Below, one piece after another: positions 26,867-35,901 of a stretch of 62,547 nucleotides of DNA (its first letter is position 1; each line of letters opens with the position of its first letter). The stretch is from Pseudonocardia xinjiangensis. GTDB lineage: Bacteria > Actinomycetota > Actinomycetes > Mycobacteriales > Pseudonocardiaceae. The DNA lies in contig NZ_JAAXKY010000024.1 in NCBI RefSeq assembly GCF_012911925.1, positions 1-62,547 of the forward strand. Reading direction: 5' to 3'. Made by a program: the position numbers and the translations under genes. The notes beneath the pieces were generated by a model. It worked only from the letters and a program-made list of their open reading frames with translations. It was not told where the DNA came from and did not search any database.

Positions 26867-27493
26867 ATGTCTGCAAGCACATTCACCGAGCGGTTGACCC
26901 GAGACAACGCAGCGGTGGTGCTCGTCGACCACCAGGTCGGCCTCTACAGCGGCGTCCGGGACATCTCAGTCGGCGACCTGAAACACAACGTCGTGGCACT
27001 GGCCAAGGCCGGCCAGGTACTGGGGCTGCCGTTGGTGGTCACCACGACCGCAGCAGACAGCATGTGGGGCCCGCTCATTCCGGAACTGGCCGCCGCACTG
27101 CCTGCCGACCTGACGGTGATCGACCGGTCCACCGTCAACGCCTGGGACGACGAACGCGTCGTCGAGGCCATCCGGGCAACCGGTCGAAAGAACCTGATCA
27201 TTGCCGGAGTGTCGACCGAGGTATGTCTGGCGCTGCCGGCGATGGCCGCGCTGGCCGAAGGGTTCAAAACCTACGCCGCGATCGACGCTTCCGGAACGTT
27301 CTGGCAGGCCAAGCGGGAAGCCGGTCTGCTGCGGATGACGCAGGCCGGAGTGATTCCGGTCGACTACTCGAACGTGATGGTCGAGATCCTCGCCGACAAC
27401 GCCGACCCGCTCGCCGTCGACGTCTACGCCGCTCTCGACATGCCCTTCGCTGTGCTCGTGGGCCAGATCGCCGACGCGTACACCAAGCGCTGA
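26867..27493 (+). CDS. Isochorismatase-family (YcaC-like) cysteine hydrolase
   Basis: The 208-residue hydrolase has the family Asp in AVVLVDHQVGL (Asp21), the PLVVTTTAADSMWGP segment and the nucleophile Cys120 in GVSTEVCLALPAMAAL. The overall pattern is that of YcaC-like hydrolases of unknown substrate; the usual Lys position seems replaced near RSTVNAW. It acts on C-N or ether bonds of small molecules. AAGGAG lies 11 bases before the ATG. It shares its promoter element with the SDR gene. Confidence 0.9.
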   Translation: MSASTFTERLTRDNAAVVLVDHQVGLYSGVRDISVGDLKHNVVALAKAGQVLGLPLVVTTTAADSMWGPLIPELAAALPADLTVIDRSTVNAWDDERVVEAIRATGRKNLIIAGVSTEVCLALPAMAALAEGFKTYAAIDASGTFWQAKREAGLLRMTQAGVIPVDYSNVMVEILADNADPLAVDVYAALDMPFAVLVGQIADAYTKR

Positions 27494-27661
27494 CCGGAGA
27501 AGGCGCCGGTTCTGCTGGGTACCGACAGCTGAGTCGGCCGCTACTCGGTCGATCCCACTCCACGATCGGTTCCGCCCGGCGGTACCTGTCGCGGCTACGA
27601 GGGGTCCACGGCAGGTACCGCTTCCGCGCGAGCCGTGAGCCGATATCCATGGGAGTGCAGC

Positions 27662-29071
27662 GTGAGTGGAAAGTTCCCTGACGGTTCGAGGAGCCTGGGC
27701 TGTCCGCCGCCAACCGTGGCGATCGTCGGTGGGGGTGCGAGCGGGACGCTGAGCGCGCTTCATCTGCTGCGCGCAAGCAGCGATCCGAACCTTCGGGTCG
27801 TGCTGTTCGAAGCCGACTCGCGACGGCGCCATCTCGGCGTCGCCTACGGCACGACCGACGAGCGGCATCTGCTCAACCTGCGCGCGCAGATGATGAGCGC
27901 ATTTCCGGATGAGCCCGACCACTTCGTCGACTGGGCCCGGCGCGCCGGCCGGGGGTGGAAACCCACTGACTTCCTGCCGCGGATGGCTTACGGCAACTAC
28001 TTGCGGGACCTGGTCGCCGAGTTCGGTGAGCATCGGTTGCACGTCGTCGATGCGCGGGTCGAGGACGTGGTGGCCCACGACGGTGGCTTCGAGATCGCCA
28101 CGGACGGCACGAACACACAGGCCAGGTCGGTCGTGCTCGCGTACGGAGTCGGCGCGCCCCACCGGTTGACGACCACCACGGCGCAGTCGCTTCCGGACGC
28201 CGCATGGCACCTGCAGAACCCCTGGGATCTCGGGGCCCTCGCGCGGGTGCCCGACGACGCCACCATCGTCATCGTCGGAAGCGGGCTCACTGCCGTCGAT
28301 GTCGCTCTCACGCTCCTGGACGACGCCCCGCAGCGTCGAGTGGCGATGGTGAGCCGCCGTGGTGACCTTCCGCGTGCTCATCTGGAGGACGTGCCGGCGG
28401 AATGGGTGACCCCGATTCCGCCCGGGCCGTTGACCGTGGACGGTCTCGCCGAACTGGTCCATGACCAGATCGCACTGGCCCGGCGCCGGGGCGTCGGCTG
28501 GCGCGCAGTTCTCGACGGCCTCCGCCCGCAGTCCCAGCCGATCTGGCGCCGCCTCGACCGGAACCAGCGCCGCCGCTTCCTCGCTGAGTACGAGCACGAC
28601 TGGCACGTGCATCGCAACCGGATGGCTCCTCAGATCGCCGCCCGGGTCAGGGCTTATACCGAAACCGGGCGGTTCACTCTCCACAGCGGCGGACTCCGGT
28701 CCGTGGAAGACCTCGGCAGCCGCTGCCGCGCGAACCTCAGCAACACCACGCTCGAGTCGGACGCCATCGTCAACTGCACCGGCCCGTCGAGCGACATCAC
28801 GAGAACCACCGACCCGCTACTGCGCACGCTGCTCGACCGCGGCGTCATCGCGCCCGACCCCCTCGGACTCGGCGTGGCGTGCACGGAGCGCGGCGAGCTT
28901 CTCGACAGCCACGGTGATGCCGTTCCGGGCATGTACTCCGTCGGCCCGCCGACCAGGGGCACTGTCTGGGAAGCCATTTCCGTCCCGGAGATACGGGGCC
29001 AGGCCGCCCGACTCGCCGAGCACCTCACGACGACCCTCGGAGCGAGCGCGCCAGTGCCCATGGGCCGGTGA
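27662..29071 (+). CDS. FAD/NAD(P)-binding protein (NAD_binding_9, YdhS-like)
   Basis: The 469-residue protein begins with a dinucleotide-binding motif AIVGGGASGTLSALHLL and acidic strand end LFEAD. It has the HLLNLRAQMMSAFPDEPDHFVDW segment typical of the hydroxyacylglutathione-like FAD proteins of this family, a second nucleotide motif VIVGSGLTAVDVAL, and a terminal VGPPTRGTVWEAISVPEI. It is probably a flavin monooxygenase- or reductase-like enzyme; no substrate is known. The GTG start has GGAG 6 bases upstream. The TehA-like gene follows within 40 bases. Confidence 0.85.
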   Translation: MSGKFPDGSRSLGCPPPTVAIVGGGASGTLSALHLLRASSDPNLRVVLFEADSRRRHLGVAYGTTDERHLLNLRAQMMSAFPDEPDHFVDWARRAGRGWKPTDFLPRMAYGNYLRDLVAEFGEHRLHVVDARVEDVVAHDGGFEIATDGTNTQARSVVLAYGVGAPHRLTTTTAQSLPDAAWHLQNPWDLGALARVPDDATIVIVGSGLTAVDVALTLLDDAPQRRVAMVSRRGDLPRAHLEDVPAEWVTPIPPGPLTVDGLAELVHDQIALARRRGVGWRAVLDGLRPQSQPIWRRLDRNQRRRFLAEYEHDWHVHRNRMAPQIAARVRAYTETGRFTLHSGGLRSVEDLGSRCRANLSNTTLESDAIVNCTGPSSDITRTTDPLLRTLLDRGVIAPDPLGLGVACTERGELLDSHGDAVPGMYSVGPPTRGTVWEAISVPEIRGQAARLAEHLTTTLGASAPVPMGR

Positions 29072-29109
29072 ATGAGGGCGTGCAGCCACTGATGAGAGGA
29101 ACCGCGATC

Positions 29110-30132
29110 ATGCCCGTCGCACGGGTACCGCTCAACTTCTTCGGAATGCCGTTCGGATTAGCCGGGTTGGGCGGATGCTGGCTGACGGCGGCGGAGTACG
29201 GGCTCGCCCCGCCGGCGTTCGGCGAGGCGATCCTCGTCGTCGCCGCGCTGGTGTGGCTGTTCGTCGTCAGCCGCTACGTTCGCGATGCTCTGTTCGACCG
29301 GGCCGCCTTCGCCCGCGACCTGCTCGACAACGTCGCGGGCCCCTTCGCGTCCCTGGCCGTGATCACACCGATGCTGTTGGCGGCCGAAGGTCTCTATCCG
29401 TACGCGCCCGTGGCCGGCGCCATCGTGACCGACGTGTTCATCGGTCTGACCGTCCTGCTCGGGTCCTGGTTCACCGGTCAGTGGATCTACGGCCCGGTCG
29501 ACATCGACAAGTTCCATCCCGGCTACTTCCTGCCGACCGTCGCCGGCGGCCTGGTCGCAGCAGCCGCGGCCGCCGCCGTGGGCCAGCCACGGCTGGCCGA
29601 GGTCATGTTCGGGCTCGGCATGGTCTGCTGGTTCGTCGTCGGCTCGGTCATCCTGATGCGGATGTTCTTCCGGCCGTTGCTGCCGGGACCGCTGCTGCCG
29701 ACGGTGGCCATCGAGGTCGCCCCTCCTGCGGTCGCGAGCCTGGCCTACTTCACGATGACCGGTGACCGCGTGGACACCTTCGCCTCGATGCTGGCCGGCT
29801 ACGGCCTGCTGATGGTCCTGTCCCAGATGCGACTGCTGCCCGCCTACCTGAGGCTGCCGTTCATGCCCAGCACCTGGGCATTCACCTTCAGCTGGGCCGC
29901 GGTGGCCAACGTGGCGATGCACTGGGTCAACGGCACCAGGCCGAGCGGCTACGTCATGTACCACTACGTGGTGCTCGCGGCGATCACCGTGTTCATCGGA
30001 GGCATCGCCGTGCGCACCGTGATCGCGCTCGGCCGCCACCAGCTGCTGCCGAGGCCGCCCCGCGCGTCACCTGCCGTGTATTCGGTCACTCGTCGGGGAG
30101 TTGCGTGGCGTAACCGCGCTGATTCTCGGTGA
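29110..30132 (+). CDS. SLAC1/TehA (TDT) family anion transporter
   Basis: The 340-residue protein has ten predicted membrane helices and starts with the signature VPLNFFGMPFGLAGL of TehA/SLAC1 channels. These conduct anions or C4-dicarboxylates; TehA gives tellurite tolerance. GAGAGGA precedes the ATG at 29110. Longer starts at 29068 and 29092 are possible; the former overlaps the stop of the FAD gene. Its 3' end overlaps the convergent MarR gene by 47 bases, and the last 20 residues are atypical, so the end may have been extended by a recent change. Confidence 0.85.
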   Translation: MPVARVPLNFFGMPFGLAGLGGCWLTAAEYGLAPPAFGEAILVVAALVWLFVVSRYVRDALFDRAAFARDLLDNVAGPFASLAVITPMLLAAEGLYPYAPVAGAIVTDVFIGLTVLLGSWFTGQWIYGPVDIDKFHPGYFLPTVAGGLVAAAAAAAVGQPRLAEVMFGLGMVCWFVVGSVILMRMFFRPLLPGPLLPTVAIEVAPPAVASLAYFTMTGDRVDTFASMLAGYGLLMVLSQMRLLPAYLRLPFMPSTWAFTFSWAAVANVAMHWVNGTRPSGYVMYHYVVLAAITVFIGGIAVRTVIALGRHQLLPRPPRASPAVYSVTRRGVAWRNRADSR

Positions 30133-30559
30133 CCTGAAAGAAGATGCGCTTGAACCGCTCGTAGTCCTCTCGTCCCACGATCTGTGCGTGGCGCCGCTGC
30201 ATGGCGGCCAGGATGAGGTCAGCAGCGCGCATTTGCGCCAGGCCGCGGGCCGTCGGGAAAACAAGCTTGGCCCGACGGTCGCTCGGGTCCGGCCGTCGCT
30301 CGACGTACCCCAGAGCCTCCAGCTCGTCGATGAGTGTCCCGATGTTCTGTTTGTGCTGGTGTGACAGCCGAGACAGCTCGGACGGGCGCACCCCGTCGGC
30401 ATCGAGGTAGGCCAGGACAGCGCCGTGCCTGTACTTCAAGTCATCGAAACCCAGCTCCGCCAGCGACGTGAACAGTTCGCGCTGCACCGCGAACAAGAGG
30501 CGACCCGCCAGTACGCCCAGATCTGGATCAGTCGAGTTCCGCTCCGCGCGGGTCACCAC
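30086..30559 (-). CDS. MarR family transcriptional regulator
   Basis: The 157-residue protein is a dimeric winged-helix regulator. Visible segments are YRHGAVLAYLDADGVRPSELSRL, HQHKQNIGTLIDELEALGYVERRPDPSDRRAKLVFPTARG (recognition helix and wing). It is convergent with the TehA-like gene and overlaps its end. A palindrome TAAGGA-N10-TCCTTA lies 43 bases upstream and is the probable autoregulatory site. Confidence 0.92.
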   Translation of the reverse strand: MVTRAERNSTDPDLGVLAGRLLFAVQRELFTSLAELGFDDLKYRHGAVLAYLDADGVRPSELSRLSHQHKQNIGTLIDELEALGYVERRPDPSDRRAKLVFPTARGLAQMRAADLILAAMQRRHAQIVGREDYERFKRIFFQVTENQRGYATQLPDE

Positions 30560-30601
30560 TGGCCGTGCTCCTATCGCTTGCGCCCACTACCGTCAGTGAT
30601 T

Positions 30602-30623
30602 TAAGGATCGTCGTGACTCCTTA
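30602..30623. promoter_or_regulatory. Inverted repeat TAAGGA-N10-TCCTTA, candidate MarR operator
   Basis: A perfect 6-base inverted repeat with a 10-base spacer stands 43 bases upstream of the MarR start in AT-rich sequence. Size and place fit an autoregulatory MarR site. Confidence 0.5.
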
Positions 30624-30689
30624 CGATAGGCCCCCTCATCGTGAGGGCACACCCAGATCAGGCACTCCTGACCCACGCGCGTCGGCGGA

Positions 30690-30800
30690 GCGGTCAGATC
30701 GGCACAAGCTGCTCATCGGCAAGAACGTCGACGAGCTGGAGGCACGGGGTTACCTCGAACGTCGGCCCGGCACCGGGCTGGAGCCGGTCCGGGAAGAGGC
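30690..30800 (+). pseudogene. Short relic of a MarR-family gene
   Basis: One frame encodes DRHKLLIGKNVDELEARGYLERRP. This mirrors the recognition region of the adjacent MarR (HKQNIGTLIDELEALGYVERRP) but lies on the opposite strand, with unrelated sequence on both sides. It is a decayed copy of this or a related MarR gene. Confidence 0.5.
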
Positions 30801-30950
30801 CCTCGCGACCGGGGCGCGAAGCGCGGAGGTCGTCACGGTCGAACCGTCGGTCGACGACCTGCTGCCGCGACGGTCAGGACGGGACGAGTACCGGCGGGCG
30901 GGTCGTCACGCTGCTCCAGGCGCTGCGGGCCTGGTCGGGTCGGACGTGGG

Positions 30951-31303
30951 TCAGCTCGCCCGGACGGCCTGGACCTCCGGGGTGATCTCCGTTGCGTCCC
31001 CGATGAGGAGCGGACCGCCCGTCTGGGAGACGTTGCCGTTCACGCGAAGGCGGACCGCGAGACGCGCCCGGAGGCTGTGAAGCCCACACGGAAGGCCCCG
31101 GTGTGGTCATCGCCGGTCGACACGGTGGCGACGTCGATCTCCACCTGGACGGAGGACTTCGTGAGGTCCTCGGCGATCTCCAGGGCTCCGGACAGCTCGC
31201 CGAACGTCCCCCGTACGCGCGCGCCCACGAAGCGGGTGGCGAACTGGAGGGACGAGTGGACCGGGTCGAGTGCGTACCGGCCCGGAGGGATGTCGATGCT
31301 CAT
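30951..31303 (-). pseudogene. YceI-family protein gene with internal deletion and frameshift
   Basis: The ATG at 31303 has GGAG upstream and starts a good YceI N-terminus (YALDPVHSSLQFATRFVGARVRGTF, SSVQVEIDVATVSTGDD). The text then jumps to the C-terminal part GFTASGRVSRSAF, so about 75 residues of the lipocalin-like barrel are missing. The frame stops at 31040. Adding one G after SRSAF restores VNGNVSQTGGPLLIGDATEITPEVQAV up to a stop at 30951. It lies 14 bases after the LtrA gene. Confidence 0.75.
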
Positions 31304-31317
31304 GGCTGCTCCTTCAC

Positions 31318-32550
31318 CTACGCAGGCCCCACGTGCCGGACGTGTTGCCGCACCTCGCGGTAGCGATGCACCTCGTACGCCACCAGCGCGCTGAGAACGG
31401 CGGCGAGGAAGCCCAGAGTCCCGATCGCCGGGAGCCCGGCGACCAGCGGCATCACGGCCAGCAGCACCGCCCCGACGACCAGCCGGACGGGGTTGGCCGT
31501 GCGCAGCACGTACCAGGTGAAACCGACGTGCGCGAACAGGTACAGCACCGCGCCGCCGTAGAGCGCGGCGAGCGGGATGCCGTAGAGCGGGTCGGCGATC
31601 GTGTGTCCCTCGCCGCCACCGATGTAGAGCAGGACCTTCTTCAGCCCGAGCGACATCAGGATGATCCCGATGACCATCGGCAGGTGCAGATAGGTGTACC
31701 CGCCGCGGGCCATCCGGATCTGCCGCTCCCCGCCGGCTTCGGCCAGGGCGTGCTCGGCGCGCAACGTGACGACGTCGAAGTAGATCCACCACAACGCGCC
31801 CGCCACGGCCAGGCCGAGCACGCCGGCGACGATGATCGGCCAGGAGATCGGCAGCTCTGCCACCCCGATGCCGATGGACACGATCGACTCGCCCAGCGCC
31901 ACGATGATGATCAGCCCGTGCCGTTCGGCGAAGTGGCTCGCCGAGTTGAGCCGCCAGGAGGCGCCGGCCACCGCCGTGCCGACGTAGTCGCCGATGATCG
32001 CCGCGGCCCACAAGGCGGTCTGCACCCAACCCTCGGTCTGCGACGCGACGAGCAGCAGCACGGTCCCCAGCACCGCGGCCGGCACGACGCGCACGATCTG
32101 CGCGCGCAGCTGCGCGTCCCCGCGGCTGCACACCCAGTACATCGCCAGGTGTACCGCGCGCACGCAGAAGTACGCGACGGCGAACACCACGGGCCCCGAG
32201 AGCCCGCCCGGCAGGTCGTTGAAAGCCTCGGGGATGGTGATCGCCCCGACGAACACCGCCGCCATCGCGACGAACATACCCAGCCGGATCAGCCCCTCGT
32301 CCGCCTTCGCGACGTTGCCGAGCCAGGAGTAGGCGACCCACGACCACCACATGACGACGAGGATCAGCACGCCGCGCAGCACTGCCTCGGCCGAGCTGTC
32401 CTCGGCCATCCAGTCCGTGACCCGGGTGAGCGCGAACACGAACACCAGATCGAAGAACAGCTCGAGCGTCGTGACGGTGGCGCCCTCGCTCAAGGACTCG
32501 AACCTCGTGCGGCGCGGGGTGACCATTCTGAGCCTGCCTCTGGCTGTCAT
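31318..32550 (-). CDS. Low temperature requirement protein A (LtrA) family membrane protein
   Basis: The 410-residue protein has about 11 membrane segments and the LtrA signature LELFFDLVFVFALTRVT near the start, LIIIVALGESIVSIG in the middle and ALWWIYFD. LtrA was linked to growth at low temperature in Listeria; its biochemical role is unknown. The ATG at 32550 overlaps the stop of the LLM gene (ATGA). An internal ATG at 32526 has a better purine-rich stretch upstream. It is followed by the YceI remnant. Confidence 0.88.
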   Translation of the reverse strand: MTARGRLRMVTPRRTRFESLSEGATVTTLELFFDLVFVFALTRVTDWMAEDSSAEAVLRGVLILVVMWWSWVAYSWLGNVAKADEGLIRLGMFVAMAAVFVGAITIPEAFNDLPGGLSGPVVFAVAYFCVRAVHLAMYWVCSRGDAQLRAQIVRVVPAAVLGTVLLLVASQTEGWVQTALWAAAIIGDYVGTAVAGASWRLNSASHFAERHGLIIIVALGESIVSIGIGVAELPISWPIIVAGVLGLAVAGALWWIYFDVVTLRAEHALAEAGGERQIRMARGGYTYLHLPMVIGIILMSLGLKKVLLYIGGGEGHTIADPLYGIPLAALYGGAVLYLFAHVGFTWYVLRTANPVRLVVGAVLLAVMPLVAGLPAIGTLGFLAAVLSALVAYEVHRYREVRQHVRHVGPA

Positions 32551-33466
32551 GTGCTGATGTCGGGGGCGAAGCGGCCCGCGCGCTCCCGGACCCTGGGCGC
32601 GACCTCCTCGGCGAAGAGCCGGATCTGCCGCTCGTCGGTCCGCTGCGGCCACAGCACGAACGTGGTGAACGGCTGCTCGGTGGCCAGCCGGGTCAACAGC
32701 TCGACCCAGCCCCCGACATCGGCACGGACCGGATCGCTGCCGGACTGCGCGAGCGGCCCCGGCGTCGCCGCCGCCGGGTCGATGACTCCGACGAGCTGTG
32801 CGATGCGCCGGATGTCCGCGGGATCGCGCCCGGCTCCGCGCGCCGCGCGGTCGAGGAGCTCGTTGCTCTGCGCCCAGCGCTCGTAGGGCAGGTACGACGG
32901 GATCGGCGCCGCCCAGCCGTCAGCGAGCTGCCCGGTCAGCGCGAGACTGCGTGGGCCCTGTGACCCGACCCAGATCGCCACGCCGCCGGGACCCGGCTCC
33001 TGCCCGACGACCCCGCCGACCCGGTAGAACTCGCCGTCGTGGTCGACGCTCGCATCGGCCGCCACAGCCCGCGCATGATGGCGATCGCCTCCTCGAGCGC
33101 CCGCAGCGCCTCGGGTGGGGTCCGCCGGGGCGCTCCCATGGACTCGATCGCATCCCAGTAGCCGCCTGCGCCGAGGCCGAGCTGGAAGCGGCCTCCGGAC
33201 ACCGAGCTCAGCGCGCCCGCCGTCCGGGCCAGGACAGCAGGGGGGCGAAGCGGCAGATTCGCCACGTCGGGAAACACCTGGATGCGCTCGGTACGGGCGA
33301 GGAGGTCGCCCATGACGACGAACGCGTCGAGGTAGCGCGCCGCGTAGGGATGGTCCTGAACGCCGATGTACTCCAGTCCCGCCTCCTCGGCCACCACCGC
33401 CAACCGGCGGGTCGTCCCGAGATCACGGGTCGGAAGCAAGGAGACGCCGAACTGCAGGTCTGTCAC
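32547..33466 (-). pseudogene. LLM class flavin-dependent oxidoreductase gene with one frameshift
   Basis: The N-terminal part (GTG at 33466 with GAGGAGAG upstream) shows LLM segments VAEEAGLEYIGVQDHPY, ERIQVFPDVANLPLRPP and GGRFQLGLGAGGYWDAI up to IMRGLWRP. From about 33070 the family sequence continues in the next frame (DASVDHDGEFYRV, AIWVGSQGPRSLALTGQLADGW) to a normal end at 32547. One missing G between CGGCC and GATGCG would restore the full 305-residue protein. So it is a recent pseudogene or a sequencing error. Its stop overlaps the LtrA start. Confidence 0.8.
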
Positions 33467-33813
33467 GAAGCTCTCCTCCTCGCAGGTCGGAAGGGTGCGT
33501 GCGCCGGGCGATCGGCATCGGTTCCTAGAGTGGTAGCATTCTATGACTATCAGCATCCATGACTAACTGCAAGTGTGTTCACACCTCTGGCACCACCGGC
33601 TCGCCCGATCGGTACGGTGATACCGTATATCCATACCGATCCGACGGTCGTCGGCTCGAGCGGCCGACGCCGGACAGCCGGCGAGCACCTCGGTCGCATG
33701 CCCATGGCACACCCGCACGTCCGCCGGGCGGCGGACGACAACCCCCGACGTCGCTGCGGTTGGTGGCACCGGTTCGCGCCGTGCGCGGTGAGACGAATCA
33801 GAAAGGCGCTGAC
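33467..33813. other. Intergenic region between divergent LLM and BBE oxidoreductase genes
   Basis: These 347 bases have no supported gene. They hold two direct repeats ATGACTA (33543-33549, 33559-33565), which read TAGTCAT on the LLM strand, and the nested palindrome at 33608-33640. Confidence 0.6.
33608..33640. promoter_or_regulatory. Nested palindrome, candidate operator for the BBE oxidoreductase
   Basis: TACGGT-GAT-ACCGTA (33613-33627) is a perfect inner palindrome. An outer pair ATCGGTA (33608-33614) and TACCGAT (33634-33640) is also perfect. The site is AT-rich and lies between the divergent LLM and BBE oxidoreductase genes. The TetR gene at 35284, downstream of the oxidoreductase, is a candidate binder. 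Confidence 0.55.
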
Positions 33814-35202
33814 ATGCTCCGCCGATCGACCTCCTCTCTTCTGGCGTCCGTGAACGGGCCCGTCTTCTTCGCGGGCGACGACGGTTTCGCCGACGAGGCG
33901 TCCGTGTTCAACACGGCCGTCATGCATCTTCCCTACGTGATCGTCGGCGCCACCGGTGAGGCGGACGTCCGGGCGGCGGTGCATTTCGCCAGTGAGCACG
34001 CCCTCCCCGTCGCGGTACTCAACACCGGTCACGGCCCTTCCGTGCCGGCTTCCGGACCCTCCGTCATGATCACCACGCGTCGCATGGCCGGAGTGTGGAT
34101 CGACAGCGCGAAGAGGACGGCCCGGGTCGAGGCCGGCGCCCGCTGGGGCCAGGTGGTCGACGAGGCCGCGAAAGTCGGGCTCGCGCCGCTCGCCGGGTCC
34201 TCACCGCATGTTGGCGTCGTCGGTTACACGCTCGGTGGTGGGGTCAGTGTGGCGCTGGGGCGGGCCTTCGGCTACGCGGCCGACCACGTGCAGGTGATCG
34301 AGATCGTGACTGCGGACGGCGAGCTCCGCCGCGTCACGCCTGATTCGGACGGGGAGTTGTTCTTCGCCCTCCTCGGCGGGAAGGGGAACTTCGGCGTCGT
34401 CACCGCGATGGAGTTCACGCTGTTTCCCGTCGCGGAAATCTACGCGGGAGCCTTGCATTTCTCGGGCGACAACGCGCGGGAAGTGCTGGAGGCCTACGAG
34501 CGGTTCACCTCGACCGCACCGGACGAACTGACCTCGTCGATCGTCTTCCTGCGTGCTCCCGACCTGCCCTTCGTCCCCGACTTCATGCGAGGAAGGCTCA
34601 CCGTCTCCATCAGGATCTCCTTCCTGGGCGCGGCACCTGAGGGCGAGGCGTTGATCGCGCCGTTGCGAGCGGTTGCGCCCGTGCTCGCCGACACCGTGTC
34701 CACGATGCCGTTCGCCGACATCGCTTCGATCACCAACGATCCGAGCGAACCGGCTGCCGCCGTAGAGCATTTCGCCATCCTCGACGAGTTGTCCCCGTCG
34801 GCGATGGAGGCGATCCTCGACATCGCCGGTTCGAACTCCGACTCCTCCGTCACCATGGTCAACCTGACCCATCTCGGCGGCGCGCTCGGTCGGCCGTCGG
34901 AAAAGGCGAACGCGGTGGGGCGACGCGATGCCGCATTCGCCATCTTCGCGTTCACGGTCGTGCCGCCCGGCGATGTGGTCCTGAACGCAGGCATGGACCA
35001 GGGTCTGGAACTGATGCGCCGGCTCACCCCACCCGGCGGCGGCCGGAAGCACCCCGGTTACCTCTCGCCTGCGGACGCCTCCGTCGAGAGTGTGCGCCTG
35101 GCGTACGACACATCGACATACGAGCGTCTCCAGGCGACGAAGACCCGGTACGACCCGCGCAACGTGTTCCGCTTCACCCACAACATCCCGCCCCGCACGT
35201 AG
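33814..35202 (+). CDS. FAD-binding oxidoreductase with BBE domain
   Basis: The 462-residue protein has the PCMH/VAO-type FAD domain (VIVGATGEADVRAAVHFASEH, VGVVGYTLGGGVSVALGRAFGYAADHV, LLGGKGNFGVVTAMEF). The C-terminal berberine-bridge tail is YERLQATKTRYDPRNVFRFTHNI. The FAD-loop is LNTGHGPS in place of the usual RSGGHS, keeping one His for possible single covalent attachment. No Cys is seen in the second attachment position. It oxidises a small secondary metabolite or sugar. The ATG follows AAAGG. The TetR at 35284 follows in the same direction. Confidence 0.9.
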   Translation: MLRRSTSSLLASVNGPVFFAGDDGFADEASVFNTAVMHLPYVIVGATGEADVRAAVHFASEHALPVAVLNTGHGPSVPASGPSVMITTRRMAGVWIDSAKRTARVEAGARWGQVVDEAAKVGLAPLAGSSPHVGVVGYTLGGGVSVALGRAFGYAADHVQVIEIVTADGELRRVTPDSDGELFFALLGGKGNFGVVTAMEFTLFPVAEIYAGALHFSGDNAREVLEAYERFTSTAPDELTSSIVFLRAPDLPFVPDFMRGRLTVSIRISFLGAAPEGEALIAPLRAVAPVLADTVSTMPFADIASITNDPSEPAAAVEHFAILDELSPSAMEAILDIAGSNSDSSVTMVNLTHLGGALGRPSEKANAVGRRDAAFAIFAFTVVPPGDVVLNAGMDQGLELMRRLTPPGGGRKHPGYLSPADASVESVRLAYDTSTYERLQATKTRYDPRNVFRFTHNIPPRT

Positions 35203-35233
35203 GCGCCGGCCAGTGCCAAAGACCAGCAGATCG

Positions 35234-35251
35234 ACCGGATTGACCGGATTG
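35234..35251. repeat. Tandem 9-base direct repeat upstream of a TetR gene
   Basis: ACCGGATTG occurs twice in a row and is followed by ACCGTGATCCGG, a partial third unit. It lies 33 bases before the TetR start and may be part of its promoter or operator. Confidence 0.4.
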
Positions 35252-35283
35252 ACCGTGATCCGGCATGGCTATATGGTGCGATC

Positions 35284-35901
35284 ATGCCCGCCGAAAACCT
35301 GCGCGCCGCACATCGAAAGAGACGTGCCGGTGGGGGGAAACGGGCCGTCGTTCTGGACGCGGTGACAGATGTGCTTGCGGAACGTGGGTACGAGAACACC
35401 CGCTTTGCCGACGTATCGACGGCCAGCGGGGTGGCGATCAGTACGCTGCAGAACTACTTCGGCTCGCGCGAGGACATGGTCATCGAGGCCATGGAGATGT
35501 CCACCATTCGGGAGGTGGATGCGCTCGAATCGGTAGCCGCGGCCGAAGGTGATCCGTGGGATCGGCTGATCGCGATGATCGATCGGAGTCTGAACAGCTC
35601 CCACCGCACTCGGCAGCTGCTCGTCGAATTCTGGCGGTCGGCAATGCGGGACGACGAAGTTCGCAAGTACAGCGTCGAGGGGTGGGAGCGCTATCGGACG
35701 CCCTTCCTGGCCGCGGTGAACGAAGGCCGCGAGCATGGTGCGTTCACCCCCACTCTCAGCCCCGACGACATCGCGGATTTCGTGCAGTCCGCCTTGGCCG
35801 GAGCCATCGTCTCCCACGTTCTGCACCCCGCGCCGTCCTCTGCCAACTTCCGCGCCGTCCTGCTCACCCAGCTCCGATCGATGCTGGGACTCGACGTCTA
35901 G
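35284..35901 (+). CDS. TetR/AcrR family transcriptional regulator
   Basis: The 205-residue regulator has a basic N-terminus (AAHRKRRAGGGKR) and HTH at residues about 20-66 (VLDAVTDVLAERGYENTRF, VSTASGVAISTLQNYFGSREDMV). The C-terminal domain is helical (LLVEFWRSAMRDDEV, DDIADFVQSALAGAIVSHVL). It follows the BBE oxidoreductase by 81 bases in the same direction and may control it. The ligand is unknown. Confidence 0.92.
   Translation: MPAENLRAAHRKRRAGGGKRAVVLDAVTDVLAERGYENTRFADVSTASGVAISTLQNYFGSREDMVIEAMEMSTIREVDALESVAAAEGDPWDRLIAMIDRSLNSSHRTRQLLVEFWRSAMRDDEVRKYSVEGWERYRTPFLAAVNEGREHGAFTPTLSPDDIADFVQSALAGAIVSHVLHPAPSSANFRAVLLTQLRSMLGLDV

Noticed and set aside
32936..33556. Programmed frameshift in the LLM gene
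   Set aside because: There is no slippery sequence or clear stimulatory structure at 33060-33075; a simple one-base loss explains the break.
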